Source: an uncultured bacterium
GTDB taxonomy: Bacteria > Bacteroidota > Bacteroidia > Bacteroidales > UBA932
Length of the DNA stretch: 64,000 nucleotides
Direction of reading: 5' to 3'
Assembly (NCBI GenBank): GCA_949300025.1
Contig: CASGCS010000008.1
Coordinates: forward strand, 1 to 64,000
Under the pieces are notes generated by a model that was given only the letters and a program-made list of their open reading frames with translations, was not told the origin of the DNA and did not search any database. Shown one piece after another: positions 53,801 through 60,449 of the stretch; position 1 is the stretch's first letter, and each line of letters starts with the position of its first letter. Both the position numbers and the translations under genes were made by a program.

Positions 53801-54284
53801 AATACCAGAGTGTCTCTATATAACGGTTGTCGTAGGTTATGTAGGGATTCTCCATGTCTACCCAGTAACCTATCTTCTCTGTCAGTGCAACCCATTCGCG
53901 GGTATATTTCATCACCTCCTTCTTGCAGGCCTTGTTGTAATCATCCACGCTTATCTTCCTGCCTATATCCTCCTTTGTGATTCCGAGCATCTTCTCCACA
54001 CCCAGTTCTACCGGCAGCCCGTGCGTATCCCAACCGGCCTTTCTATATACATAATATCCGCTCTGGGTCTTGAATCTGCAAAATACATCCTTGATTGCGC
54101 GGGCCATCACATGGTGGATACCCGGCATTCCGTTGGCAGAAGGAGGGCCTTCGAAAAAGACGAACTTCTTTGCCCCCTCTCTTGCCTTGAGGCTCTTTTC
54201 AAAACAATTCTCATCTTTCCACTTCTTTAATATAGAATTGTTTATCTCTACAAGATCTAAGTTTTTGTATTCTGCGAATCCCAT
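50844..54284 (-). CDS. ileS: isoleucyl-tRNA synthetase
   Basis: A 1146-residue class I synthetase charging tRNA-Ile. The HIGH-type motif appears as PSANGMPGIHH near residue 50, and the KMSKS loop as KMSKRLGN. The editing domain (TTPWTLPSN) lies between them, and a long C-terminal anticodon-binding and extension region follows. The length is typical of the Bacteroidetes/eukaryote-like IleS clade. It is the first gene of the reverse-strand operon with the dksA-like, lspA, Sua5/YciO-like and cysK genes, and is divergent from cvpA. Confidence 0.96.
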   Translation of the reverse strand: MGFAEYKNLDLVEINNSILKKWKDENCFEKSLKAREGAKKFVFFEGPPSANGMPGIHHVMARAIKDVFCRFKTQSGYYVYRKAGWDTHGLPVELGVEKMLGITKEDIGRKISVDDYNKACKKEVMKYTREWVALTEKIGYWVDMENPYITYDNRYIETLWYLLKDLYGKGLLYKGYTIQPFSPAAGTGLSSHELNQPGCYRDVKDTTVVAQFRVIKDEKSAFMYEDPLFETGDDELYFLAWTTTPWTLPSNVALCVGPAIEYIKVRSFNPYSGAPATYVVAKELLYAHFNRKAEELALSDYRPGDKLIPFKVSEQTICGPQLAGIRYEQLIPWMKPEEGMMRVITGDYVTTSDGTGIVHIAPTFGADDDKVGKLNNIPPFFVVDRDGVFQPMVDRTGKMFRIEDLSESFVKERVNMDEYARFAGRFVKNAYDPTLPPDADTIDVDICVALKQQGKAFRIEKHVHSYPHCWRTDKPVLYYPLDSWFVKTTAVQQKLVELNRTIKWKPESTGSGRFGKWLENLQDWNLSRSRYWGTPLPIWRTEDKTEEKCIGSVAELYNELEKSVAAGFMKNNPLKEKGFVPEDFSAENYDRIDLHRPYVDELILVSPSGKPMKRETDLIDVWFDSGAMPYAQEGLAKLSSPEFGQTADFIAEGVDQTRGWFFTLHAISTMVSNKVAFRNVVANGLVLDKDGNKMSKRLGNAVDPFKALEKYGADSLRWYMLTNAQPWDNLKFDEAGVDEVKRKFFGTLYNTYSFFALYANVDGFTAREPQVPVCERPEIDRWIISYMNSLIKGVKESYENYDVTAAGRMIQNFVCDHLSNWYVRLNRKRFWGGVMDSDKLAAYQTLYSCLETVAILAAPIAPFFMERLFLDLNAVSQRHGESSVHMVIMPEHDLSLIDKELEQRMELAQISSSMILALRRKVNIKVRQPLARIVIPVLDSSIEMMFEKVKKLVLNEVNVKEAEFIHDTEGLITKKIKPNFKTLGKKYGKFMKDISAAFALFDQKTIALIEKSGSYSFTVGGTEISLESEDYQITSEDMPGWLVASEGKLTVALDITITEPLRREGIARELVNRIQNLRKECNFEVTDKIRATVSNRKEIAEALESFRDYVCSQTLCTEIVLADEIAGAVEVEWEENSRIGIKIDRV

Positions 54285-54301
54285 TTGCTTTTATTTTTGA
54301 A

Positions 54302-54332
54302 TTTGCAAAGATAAAATAAATACCTATTTTTG
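54302..54332 (+). promoter_or_regulatory. promoter of cvpA
   Basis: TTTG at 54302-54305, a 19-base spacer and TATTTTTG at 54325-54332. The predicted start is near 54338, 25 bases before ATG 54363. The TTG at 54330 is within the -7 box and is not a start codon. Confidence 0.7.
54306..54313 (-). promoter_or_regulatory. -7 box of the ileS promoter
   Basis: Reverse-strand TATCTTTG (plus CAAAGATA 54306-54313) lies 21 bp before ATG 54284. It sits within the spacer of the divergent cvpA promoter, so the two promoters overlap and may compete. Confidence 0.6.
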
Positions 54333-54362
54333 AAAAAAAAAGCCGTAATAATATACCTGTCA

Positions 54363-54857
54363 ATGGATTTGAGTGTCATAGACATAGTTGTGGCGGTCAT
54401 CATAACAGCCTGTGCGATTTTCGGGGCGATAAAGGGTTTCATCTCCCAAATCGTAAGCATAATTTCGCTGATACTCGGCATCTGGTGTGCCTGCAAGCTC
54501 TCGGAACTTCTTGCCAGATATGTAGAGGAGTGGTTTTCACTCGGAGAATCTGCCGTCTATATTGTCTCTTTCATAATAATACTGGTTGTGGTGATAATTC
54601 TATGCCACTTCATAGGCAAGGGGATAGAGAAGATAGTAAGACTTACCATGATGAACTGGCTCAACAGGATGCTCGGATTCCTGTTTGCTGCGGCCAAAGT
54701 AGTCATAATCATGTCTGTTGCCGTCTATATTCTTGATTATATTGATAATGCATGGAATCTGATTCCCGAAGGCCTTTCCGGCAAATCACTATTCTACTCT
54801 GCATTTTTAAAAATTTCACATACGTTTTTCCCTTATCTGCAAAGCATCATAGGCTGA
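54363..54857 (+). CDS. cvpA: CvpA family membrane protein
   Basis: A 164-residue inner-membrane protein with four transmembrane helices: IDIVVAVIITACAIFGAIKG, ISLILGIWCACKLS, YIVSFIIILVVVIILCHFIG and LGFLFAAAKVVIIMSVAVYI. The GAIKGFISQ turn and the LNRMLGFLFAA segment are CvpA landmarks. CvpA was named for its effect on colicin V production and is linked to envelope homeostasis. Here it lies directly upstream of a colicin V-like export module, but the gene is common in Bacteroidales without such modules, so the link may be accidental. The start is set by the promoter at 54302-54332. Confidence 0.88.
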   Translation: MDLSVIDIVVAVIITACAIFGAIKGFISQIVSIISLILGIWCACKLSELLARYVEEWFSLGESAVYIVSFIIILVVVIILCHFIGKGIEKIVRLTMMNWLNRMLGFLFAAAKVVIIMSVAVYILDYIDNAWNLIPEGLSGKSLFYSAFLKISHTFFPYLQSIIG

Positions 54858-54932
54858 AAAGCGTCGACAAAACGCAAAAATTTATCTTTTTACACTTTTT
54901 TTCCGCAACCTCTGCCCAGATTTGCATAAAAA

Positions 54933-55103
54933 ATGAAAAGGGAGGATAAAAATATCTTGCTCTCTGAAGAGATTGCAAAATGTGTGGAGTGGATTATTGT
55001 AAAAAGAGCTCCCAAATCTGTGAAAGGTTATATAACGCTGCTTGTTGCAGTAGTTCTCGCTCTGCTCCTCTCGATTTATTATTTGGTTAGTTTTAACGGT
55101 TGA
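54933..55103 (+). CDS. small single-span membrane protein upstream of the peptide exporter
   Basis: A 56-residue frame from ATG 54933 to TGA 55101-55103. It has a charged N terminus (MKREDKNILLSEEIAKC), a basic segment (KRAPKSVKG) and one hydrophobic helix (TLLVAVVLALLLSIYYLV) ending in SFNG. Positive residues before the helix predict the N terminus inside. I do not recognise a family. The position between cvpA and the C39 exporter gene, with a terminator-like hairpin after it, fits a small immunity or accessory protein, though it could be unrelated. It has no double-glycine leader. Confidence 0.6.
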   Translation: MKREDKNILLSEEIAKCVEWIIVKRAPKSVKGYITLLVAVVLALLLSIYYLVSFNG

Positions 55104-55108
55104 CACCG

Positions 55109-55181
55109 GTAGGGGCGTTGGCGTGCAGTTGGCTTGAAAGGGGGAAGCAAGCGGTGAAGTTGGCAACGCCTCTACTTTTTT
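55109..55181 (+). terminator. long-stem hairpin with T-tract between the small membrane protein and the exporter
   Basis: GTAGGGGCGTTG (55109-55120) pairs with CAACGCCTCTAC (55164-55175) over 12 bp with one G-U, followed by six T (55176-55181). The 43-base loop is long for a simple terminator. It lies 6 bp before the exporter's start, so it could act as a partial terminator or attenuator. Confidence 0.6.
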
Positions 55182-55187
55182 AAGAAG

Positions 55188-57479
55188 ATGTCCCGCACGG
55201 GAAGAACTGAACAGGATTTGAAGATGGCAAGAGGGGAAGGAAAAGCTGTAAAGGTGCGCCAGTTGCAAAGTTACGACTGCGGAGCCGCATGCCTCGGTTC
55301 TGTGGCCGGATGGTATGGAGTCTACTGGCCGCTTATCAGGATAAGATACCTTTGCGGCTGCACTGAAGAGGGAATTTCCGTAAAGGGAATCATGGACGGG
55401 GCCGTAAAGATGGGATTCTACGCCAAGGCCTACAAGTCTCCGGAGAAAGAGACGGCTGTTTTCCGCGAAGCCAGAATACCCATAATAGTCCATATCAGGA
55501 CAGAACTGAACATGCTCCATTTCGTTACCGTATACGGCCTGAGCGGAGGTAAGGTAAAGATCATGGACCCTGCCTCCGGAGAGTTCCGCAAAGTTCCGGT
55601 GGAGGTATTCAAAGAGCAGTGGACAGGCATTCTCATACTCATAACTCCGGGAAACAATTTCAGGAAAGAGGGCGGCAGGAGAAAGAGCCTTATGGACTTC
55701 TACAAAATTCTGCTTTTCCACAAAAAGGAGATGCTGCTGCTCCTGCTCGGCTCTGTGGCCGTCATGGTATGCGGCATATTCTACTCCATCCTGCTGCAGC
55801 AGATCATAGACAATGTCATATTGGAGGGGAACAAGCCGCTTCTGAGGGCGGTTGCATTTATCATTACAGTGGTGACGCTGCTTATGCTTATGCTGGACTA
55901 CTCCAGAAACATGCTGGCTCTCAGATGCGGAATCAGAATAGACTGCCGCCTTGCCGTTGCATATCTGAGAAAACTCTTTGCCCTTCCGCTGCGATTCTTT
56001 ACCCAGTACCGGGCGGGGGATCTGAATTCCAGGATAGCAGATTCGTTCAAGATAAGGGAGGTGCTGTGCGAAGGCATTGTGTCCGTTGCCGTCAATTCGC
56101 TTGCCGTTCTATGCTGCATTGCGCTCATGTTTGTCTATGACAGAGGCATGGCATTGCTTGTACTTCTCTATATTCCGCTTTATGTGCTCCTTTTCTACAT
56201 ATCCAAACGCATAAACAAGAAATACAACCGGAAACTGGCTGCAAAGGGGGCGGAGTTCGAGTCTGAAATCATAGGAGACATAAATGCTGTCGAAACCATA
56301 AAATATTACAATACGGAGGAACTTGCTCTGGAAAGGATAGAACGCGGCTATGCTGAAATAGCCGAACTTTTCCACAATGGGGGACGGGCCGTGACGGGAT
56401 TCGACGCCGCAGCGCAGACACTCTCGCGCACGCTGCTCTCTTCTATTCTCATCCTTGGAGGTTTTTACTCCATAGAAGGGCATATAACTGCCGGAGAACT
56501 GGTCTCTTTCTATACACTGTGCACCTTTTTCACCTCTCCGCTCAACAGTCTGATAAACCTGAACAACCTTATGGCCGAAGCCGATGTCTCCATTGAAAGG
56601 CTCACCGAAATTCTGGATGCGGAGGATGAAACGCTCCGGGAAACCCCTGAATACGGGATGCTGCCGGAAAAGCCGCTGGATATCAGTTTCAGAAACGTGG
56701 TCTTTTCATATCCCGGCCGGGAAAACATATTCAATGGAATAAACCTCACCTTCAAAAGCGGGGAGATGGTTGTGATAACAGGCAAAAGCGGCTCCGGGAA
56801 AAGCACTCTGCTTTCGCTTGTCATGGGAGAGCATCCGCTCGAAGGAGGAGAGATAACAATAGGACATATTGCTGTAAGAAACCTCAACATAAGAGAGTTG
56901 AGAAGACATATAACTATGGTTCCCCAAAAGTCGCGCCTTATAAACGGCACCTTTCTGGAAAACATCACTTCGCAGCGGGAAGGCTGCCGGATGGAAAGAG
57001 TGCAGCAGATATGCGAAAGGCTCAATCTTGGAGAGTTGATAAACGCAATGCCGTTCGGCCTGCATACTGCCGTAAACGAGACCGAGACAAAGCTCTCGGG
57101 AGGCGAAATCCAAAGAATAGCGATAGCCAGGGCCCTCTACAGAGACTCGGGCATCTACCTTTTCGACGAGCCTGTCACCTCTGTTGACGAAGAGAACAGA
57201 AAATTGATTGTAGACCAGATCAACCTGCTTAAAAAAGAGGGGAAAAGCGTAGTTGTCGTAACTCATGACCTTGAGGCTTTCTACAGATACAATGCTGCGA
57301 TAGACAAAATAATAATGATAGATAAAATGAGTGCGCACTCGAAGGTGGAGGTCTGCACACCGTCTTTGCAGACAAAATTTAAAACAAGTGACTATGGAAA
57401 AGATTTGTCTTTACAGGGTGAGGCTTCAGGAACTCAGCCCGACCGAACTGGAGATGAGAGGAGGAATCTCGTGGGATAG
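55188..57479 (+). CDS. peptidase C39-containing ABC exporter (PCAT)
   Basis: A 763-residue inner-membrane exporter that cleaves double-glycine leaders and exports the peptide. The N-terminal C39 protease has Cys31 (QLQSYDCGAACLGS), His111 (NMLHFVTVYG) and Asp127 (KIMDPASG). A six-helix ABC membrane domain spans about residues 165-450. The ATPase domain has Walker A (ITGKSGSGKSTLLSLV), signature (LSGGEIQRIAIARAL), Walker B (GIYLFDEPV) and the H-loop (VVVTHDLEAF). The tail after residue 715 is atypical, and its coding region overlaps the first peptide gene by 86 bp. ATG 55224 is an alternative start giving Cys at residue 19, closer to the family norm. Two leader peptides follow directly. Confidence 0.93.
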   Translation: MSRTGRTEQDLKMARGEGKAVKVRQLQSYDCGAACLGSVAGWYGVYWPLIRIRYLCGCTEEGISVKGIMDGAVKMGFYAKAYKSPEKETAVFREARIPIIVHIRTELNMLHFVTVYGLSGGKVKIMDPASGEFRKVPVEVFKEQWTGILILITPGNNFRKEGGRRKSLMDFYKILLFHKKEMLLLLLGSVAVMVCGIFYSILLQQIIDNVILEGNKPLLRAVAFIITVVTLLMLMLDYSRNMLALRCGIRIDCRLAVAYLRKLFALPLRFFTQYRAGDLNSRIADSFKIREVLCEGIVSVAVNSLAVLCCIALMFVYDRGMALLVLLYIPLYVLLFYISKRINKKYNRKLAAKGAEFESEIIGDINAVETIKYYNTEELALERIERGYAEIAELFHNGGRAVTGFDAAAQTLSRTLLSSILILGGFYSIEGHITAGELVSFYTLCTFFTSPLNSLINLNNLMAEADVSIERLTEILDAEDETLRETPEYGMLPEKPLDISFRNVVFSYPGRENIFNGINLTFKSGEMVVITGKSGSGKSTLLSLVMGEHPLEGGEITIGHIAVRNLNIRELRRHITMVPQKSRLINGTFLENITSQREGCRMERVQQICERLNLGELINAMPFGLHTAVNETETKLSGGEIQRIAIARALYRDSGIYLFDEPVTSVDEENRKLIVDQINLLKKEGKSVVVVTHDLEAFYRYNAAIDKIIMIDKMSAHSKVEVCTPSLQTKFKTSDYGKDLSLQGEASGTQPDRTGDERRNLVG

Positions 57480-57582
57480 CGTAGTAAAGGTCATCAAGAT
57501 TGTCGCGAAGGTCGTTAATTTCATCCGTGACTACAAGGATGACATGAAAAACGGATTTGAAAAAGGATGGAGGATGTTGTGA
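57394..57582 (+). CDS. double-glycine leader peptide 1 (putative bacteriocin/signal precursor)
   Basis: A 62-residue precursor starting inside the exporter gene. The leader has the class II pattern LQELSPTELEMRGG with conserved hydrophobic spacing and Gly23-Gly24 before the cleavage site. The predicted mature part of 38 residues begins ISWDSVVKVIKIVAKVVNF, a cationic amphipathic helix, and ends FEKGWRML; net charge is about +3 and it has no Cys. The next peptide gene starts in the stop codon (ATGA overlap at 57582). The C39 exporter directly upstream is the expected processing enzyme. Antimicrobial or signalling activity is inferred. Confidence 0.85.
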   Translation: MEKICLYRVRLQELSPTELEMRGGISWDSVVKVIKIVAKVVNFIRDYKDDMKNGFEKGWRML

Positions 57583-57782
57583 TGAAAGGACTGGTTGAAC
57601 TCAGATTAAATGAATGCGCGGCCATATATGGCGGCAAGCGCGATGAAAACGTAGCCAAGATAATAGGATTTGTAGCACAGTGTGTGGGTGCACTCTCCAA
57701 GATGGTCTATCTGGCCATGAAGAGGGGCCACCAGGCCTTCTTGTGGAAGTATGGAGGAAACGGTGTCTACAGCTGGAGATAA
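57582..57782 (+). CDS. double-glycine leader peptide 2 (putative partner peptide)
   Basis: A 66-residue precursor from ATG 57582, overlapping the stop of peptide 1; a longer frame from ATG 57567 is possible. The leader reads LVELRLNECAAIYGG with Gly17-Gly18. The 48-residue mature part is strongly basic (about +6), has one hydrophobic helix (NVAKIIGFVAQCVGALSKMV) with a single Cys and an aromatic C terminus with KYGGNGVYSWR. Translational coupling to peptide 1 suggests equal production, as in two-peptide (class IIb) bacteriocins. The end is followed by a perfect terminator at 57811-57835. Confidence 0.85.
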   Translation: MKGLVELRLNECAAIYGGKRDENVAKIIGFVAQCVGALSKMVYLAMKRGHQAFLWKYGGNGVYSWR

Positions 57783-57810
57783 CCTTCTGAAGCATCTGCT
57801 TGAAAAGACG

Positions 57811-57835
57811 AAAAGAGGGCCCCCTCCCTCTTTTT
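57811..57835 (+). terminator. terminator of the peptide-exporter operon
   Basis: A perfect 9-bp stem AAAAGAGGG (57811-57819) / CCCTCTTTT (57826-57834), loop CCCCCT, running into a T-tract. It lies 28 bp after the second peptide gene and separates it from the TolC gene. Confidence 0.88.
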
Positions 57836-57866
57836 AAAAAATAAGTGCAAAACGGAATTTTTAAAG

Positions 57867-57874
57867 TATATTTG
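57867..57874 (+). promoter_or_regulatory. -7 box of the tolC-like/adaptor/tsaB operon
   Basis: TATATTTG at 57867-57874 lies 17 bp before ATG 57892, right after the terminator. There is no TTTG at the -33 position. The TTG at 57883 would leave no leader and is not taken as the start. Confidence 0.5.
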
Positions 57875-57891
57875 CGCCGATATTGGAGATT

Positions 57892-59214
57892 ATGGGAAGG
57901 TTTCTGACACTCTCTGCATTGCTGCTCTCCCTCTTTGCAGCAAATATTGTCTCGGGACAGAATGAATGGTCTTTGGACAGATGCATAAATTACGCACTTG
58001 ACAACAACATCGAGATAAAACAGCAGCAACTTGCCGTAGAACAGGGCAGGAACAACATACTGCAATCAAAACTGAGCCTGCTGCCGAGCGTAAACGGCTC
58101 TTTGAACCACAGCATGAACTGGGGAAAATCTGTCAACGTACAGGATTTGCAGATCATGACAACCCTGGCCCAGAGCACCAGTGCCAGTCTGAGCGCATCC
58201 ATGCCGCTCTTCAGCGGACTTACCAACCTCAGAAGCATTGAAAGCAACAGAATACAGTTGCAAATATCAGAGCAACAGGTAGAAAGTCTTAAGGACAATA
58301 TTACGGTTCAGGTTACGCAAGCCTATCTTGAACTGCTTCTTGCAATTGAAATAGAGAAGGTTGCAAACGAAAGTTTCAAAAGTGTAGAGGCGCAGGCGGA
58401 ACGCACCAAAACCATGGTAAATGCCGGCAATCAGGCATACAGTGCCCTGCTGGATATGGAATCGCAGCTTGCCAACGAAAGGGTGCAGCTGGTTTCTGCG
58501 CAAAACGATGTAAAAAGCAGTTGTATGAACCTCATGCAGTTGCTGAACCTGCCTCACGACACTCCGTTTGAAGTTCCGGAATACAGCATAGACGAGGTTG
58601 CTCTGCCGCTAATCTCTCCATATACCGCAGACGCCGTTTTCGAAGAGGCTCTCGGACTGCCGCAAATCAGGATGGCGGAGTTCGCCCTGGAAAAGAGCAA
58701 GACAGACTACAAGATTCAAAAAGGGGCGGCATATCCATCAATTTCAGTTTCGGCAGGATACGGGACCTATTACAGCGACAGCCGTGAAGGCGCCTTCTTT
58801 TCTCAGTTCGAAGACAACAGGAACCCTTCGCTTGGCTTTGGCATGAGCATTCCCATTTTCAACGGCTGGAGGAGCAACACCTCCATAAGAAATGCCAGGC
58901 TCAATGTAAAGAGTGCGGAACTCGAACTGGAAAAGAGCCGCCAGAATCTTTACAAGGAGATACAGCAGGCATGCAACGATGCCGTAAATGCCTATGCCAA
59001 GCTCGACGCTGCACAGAAGAACGTAGAGATGGCGGAGGAATCCTTCAAGAACACCGAAAGCAAATTCAATCTGCGCATGGTAAACGGCACAGACTACACG
59101 GTTGCCAGAGCGAACCTTTTCAAGGCACAGTCTGAATATTACCAGAATAAATTCCAGTATATCTTCCAACTTAAAATCCTCGATTTTTACAGAGGCATTC
59201 CCATTAAACTGTAG
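57892..59214 (+). CDS. TolC-family outer-membrane channel
   Basis: A 440-residue outer-membrane efflux protein with a signal peptide (LTLSALLLSLFAANIVSGQ). The two TolC repeats are visible: DRCINYALDNNIEIKQQQLA and the matching second-half helix MAEFALEKSKTDYKIQKGA, each with long coiled-coil helices, and strand segments such as SISVSAGYGTYYSD. It has its own -7 box and is followed 4 bp later by an adaptor gene. Placed just downstream of the C39 exporter, it could provide the outer-membrane duct for the peptides. It might instead serve a separate efflux system whose ABC part lies elsewhere. Confidence 0.9.
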   Translation: MGRFLTLSALLLSLFAANIVSGQNEWSLDRCINYALDNNIEIKQQQLAVEQGRNNILQSKLSLLPSVNGSLNHSMNWGKSVNVQDLQIMTTLAQSTSASLSASMPLFSGLTNLRSIESNRIQLQISEQQVESLKDNITVQVTQAYLELLLAIEIEKVANESFKSVEAQAERTKTMVNAGNQAYSALLDMESQLANERVQLVSAQNDVKSSCMNLMQLLNLPHDTPFEVPEYSIDEVALPLISPYTADAVFEEALGLPQIRMAEFALEKSKTDYKIQKGAAYPSISVSAGYGTYYSDSREGAFFSQFEDNRNPSLGFGMSIPIFNGWRSNTSIRNARLNVKSAELELEKSRQNLYKEIQQACNDAVNAYAKLDAAQKNVEMAEESFKNTESKFNLRMVNGTDYTVARANLFKAQSEYYQNKFQYIFQLKILDFYRGIPIKL

Positions 59215-59218
59215 TGGC

Positions 59219-60448
59219 ATGAAAAAGAAAAAAAGCAAGAAGAGTCTGTTCCTTACAATAGCGGGAGGTGTCATCCTGCTTCTTGTCATAATATCCGTAT
59301 TTTCCAAAGGCGATGAAGGTATCGCCGTAACGCTTGCATATCCTCAGGTCTGCCCGATAACGGAAACAGTTCCCGCCAACGGTCGAATCCAGCCTGTCAC
59401 TGAAGTCAAAATCAGCCCTGACGTTTCAGGAGAGATTGTTGAACTGAATTGCGAGGAGGGAGACAGGGTAAATGCCGGAGATCTGCTCATAAAGATAAAA
59501 CAGGACCTGTACATTTCCGCGGTAGAACAGGCGGAAGCCTCCCTGAACTCAGTGAAGGCACAATACCTGCAGCAGAAAGCCCAGTTGATACAGATTGAGG
59601 CGGCCCATAAGAGGAACAAGAGCCTGTTTGAGCAGAAAGCCATTTCACAGCAGGAACTCGAAACATCGACATCTCAGTACCAGGTGGCGGTAGAACAGCT
59701 CAACGCGGCAAAATACAATATCAAAAGTGCAGAAGCAGCATTGAAGGAGGCGCGTGAGAATCTTGTCAAGACAACAATCTATGCTCCCATGAGCGGCATA
59801 ATATCAGACCTTGCCGTAGAAAAGGGCGAAAGGGTTGTCGGCACCAGCCAGATGGCCGGCACCGAAATGCTCAGGATTGCAGATATGGAAAAAATGGAAG
59901 TGCTGGTAGACGTAAATGAAAATGACATAATAAGGCTTTCGCAGTCAGATACGGCCGACATAGAGGTAGACGCCTATCCGAACCGTAAATTCAAAGGAGT
60001 TGTAACACATATAGCCAACTCGGCAAACAGCACTGGAGCAACCGTTTCCGCAGACCAGGTAACCAATTTCGAGGTCAAGGTGAAGATTCTGCCGGAATCG
60101 TATAGAGACCTTCTGGAAAAGAACCCTATTCCGTTCAGGCCCGGCATGTCGGCCTCTGTCTCCATAATCACCGATTACAGGGCAGATGCCATTGTAATTC
60201 CCATACAGGCCATAACCACCCGTACCGAACTGGCAGATTCTTCGGCGACAAACGAGGTGAACGAATTTGTTTTCGTATACGATTCCATTACAGGAAGAGT
60301 GGCCCCTCAGGTGATAACCACCGGAATACAGGATATGATGAACATTGAGGTGCTCAGCGGGCTTACAAGGCAGAGCAGGATTGTAACCGGGCCTTACAGA
60401 GCCATAAACAGAGAGTTGAAAAAAGATTCGGAGGTAACTGTACATTAA
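59219..60448 (+). CDS. HlyD/MacA-type periplasmic adaptor protein
   Basis: A 409-residue membrane-fusion protein anchored by one N-terminal helix (LFLTIAGGVILLLVIISVF). The lipoyl-like halves are ISPDVSGEIVELNCEEGD and IYAPMSGIISDLAVEKGE. Between them lies a coiled-coil hairpin of about 110 residues (EQAEASLNSVKAQYLQQ ... NIKSAEAALKEAREN). The beta-barrel and membrane-proximal domains follow. The layout is MacA-like, so its partner is probably an ABC transporter. The C39 exporter 1.7 kb upstream is the nearest candidate. It lies 4 bp after the TolC gene and one base before tsaB. Confidence 0.9.
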   Translation: MKKKKSKKSLFLTIAGGVILLLVIISVFSKGDEGIAVTLAYPQVCPITETVPANGRIQPVTEVKISPDVSGEIVELNCEEGDRVNAGDLLIKIKQDLYISAVEQAEASLNSVKAQYLQQKAQLIQIEAAHKRNKSLFEQKAISQQELETSTSQYQVAVEQLNAAKYNIKSAEAALKEARENLVKTTIYAPMSGIISDLAVEKGERVVGTSQMAGTEMLRIADMEKMEVLVDVNENDIIRLSQSDTADIEVDAYPNRKFKGVVTHIANSANSTGATVSADQVTNFEVKVKILPESYRDLLEKNPIPFRPGMSASVSIITDYRADAIVIPIQAITTRTELADSSATNEVNEFVFVYDSITGRVAPQVITTGIQDMMNIEVLSGLTRQSRIVTGPYRAINRELKKDSEVTVH

Positions 60449-60449
60449 T

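Noticed and set aside
54882-55721. A 279-codon reverse-strand frame
   Set aside because: It lies opposite the small membrane protein and the C39 exporter, has no motif and fits only as a shadow.
57582-57782. Peptide 2 as a true class IIa (pediocin-like) bacteriocin
   Set aside because: The YGNGV-like segment has an inserted Gly, lies at the C terminus instead of the N terminus, and the paired cysteines are missing.
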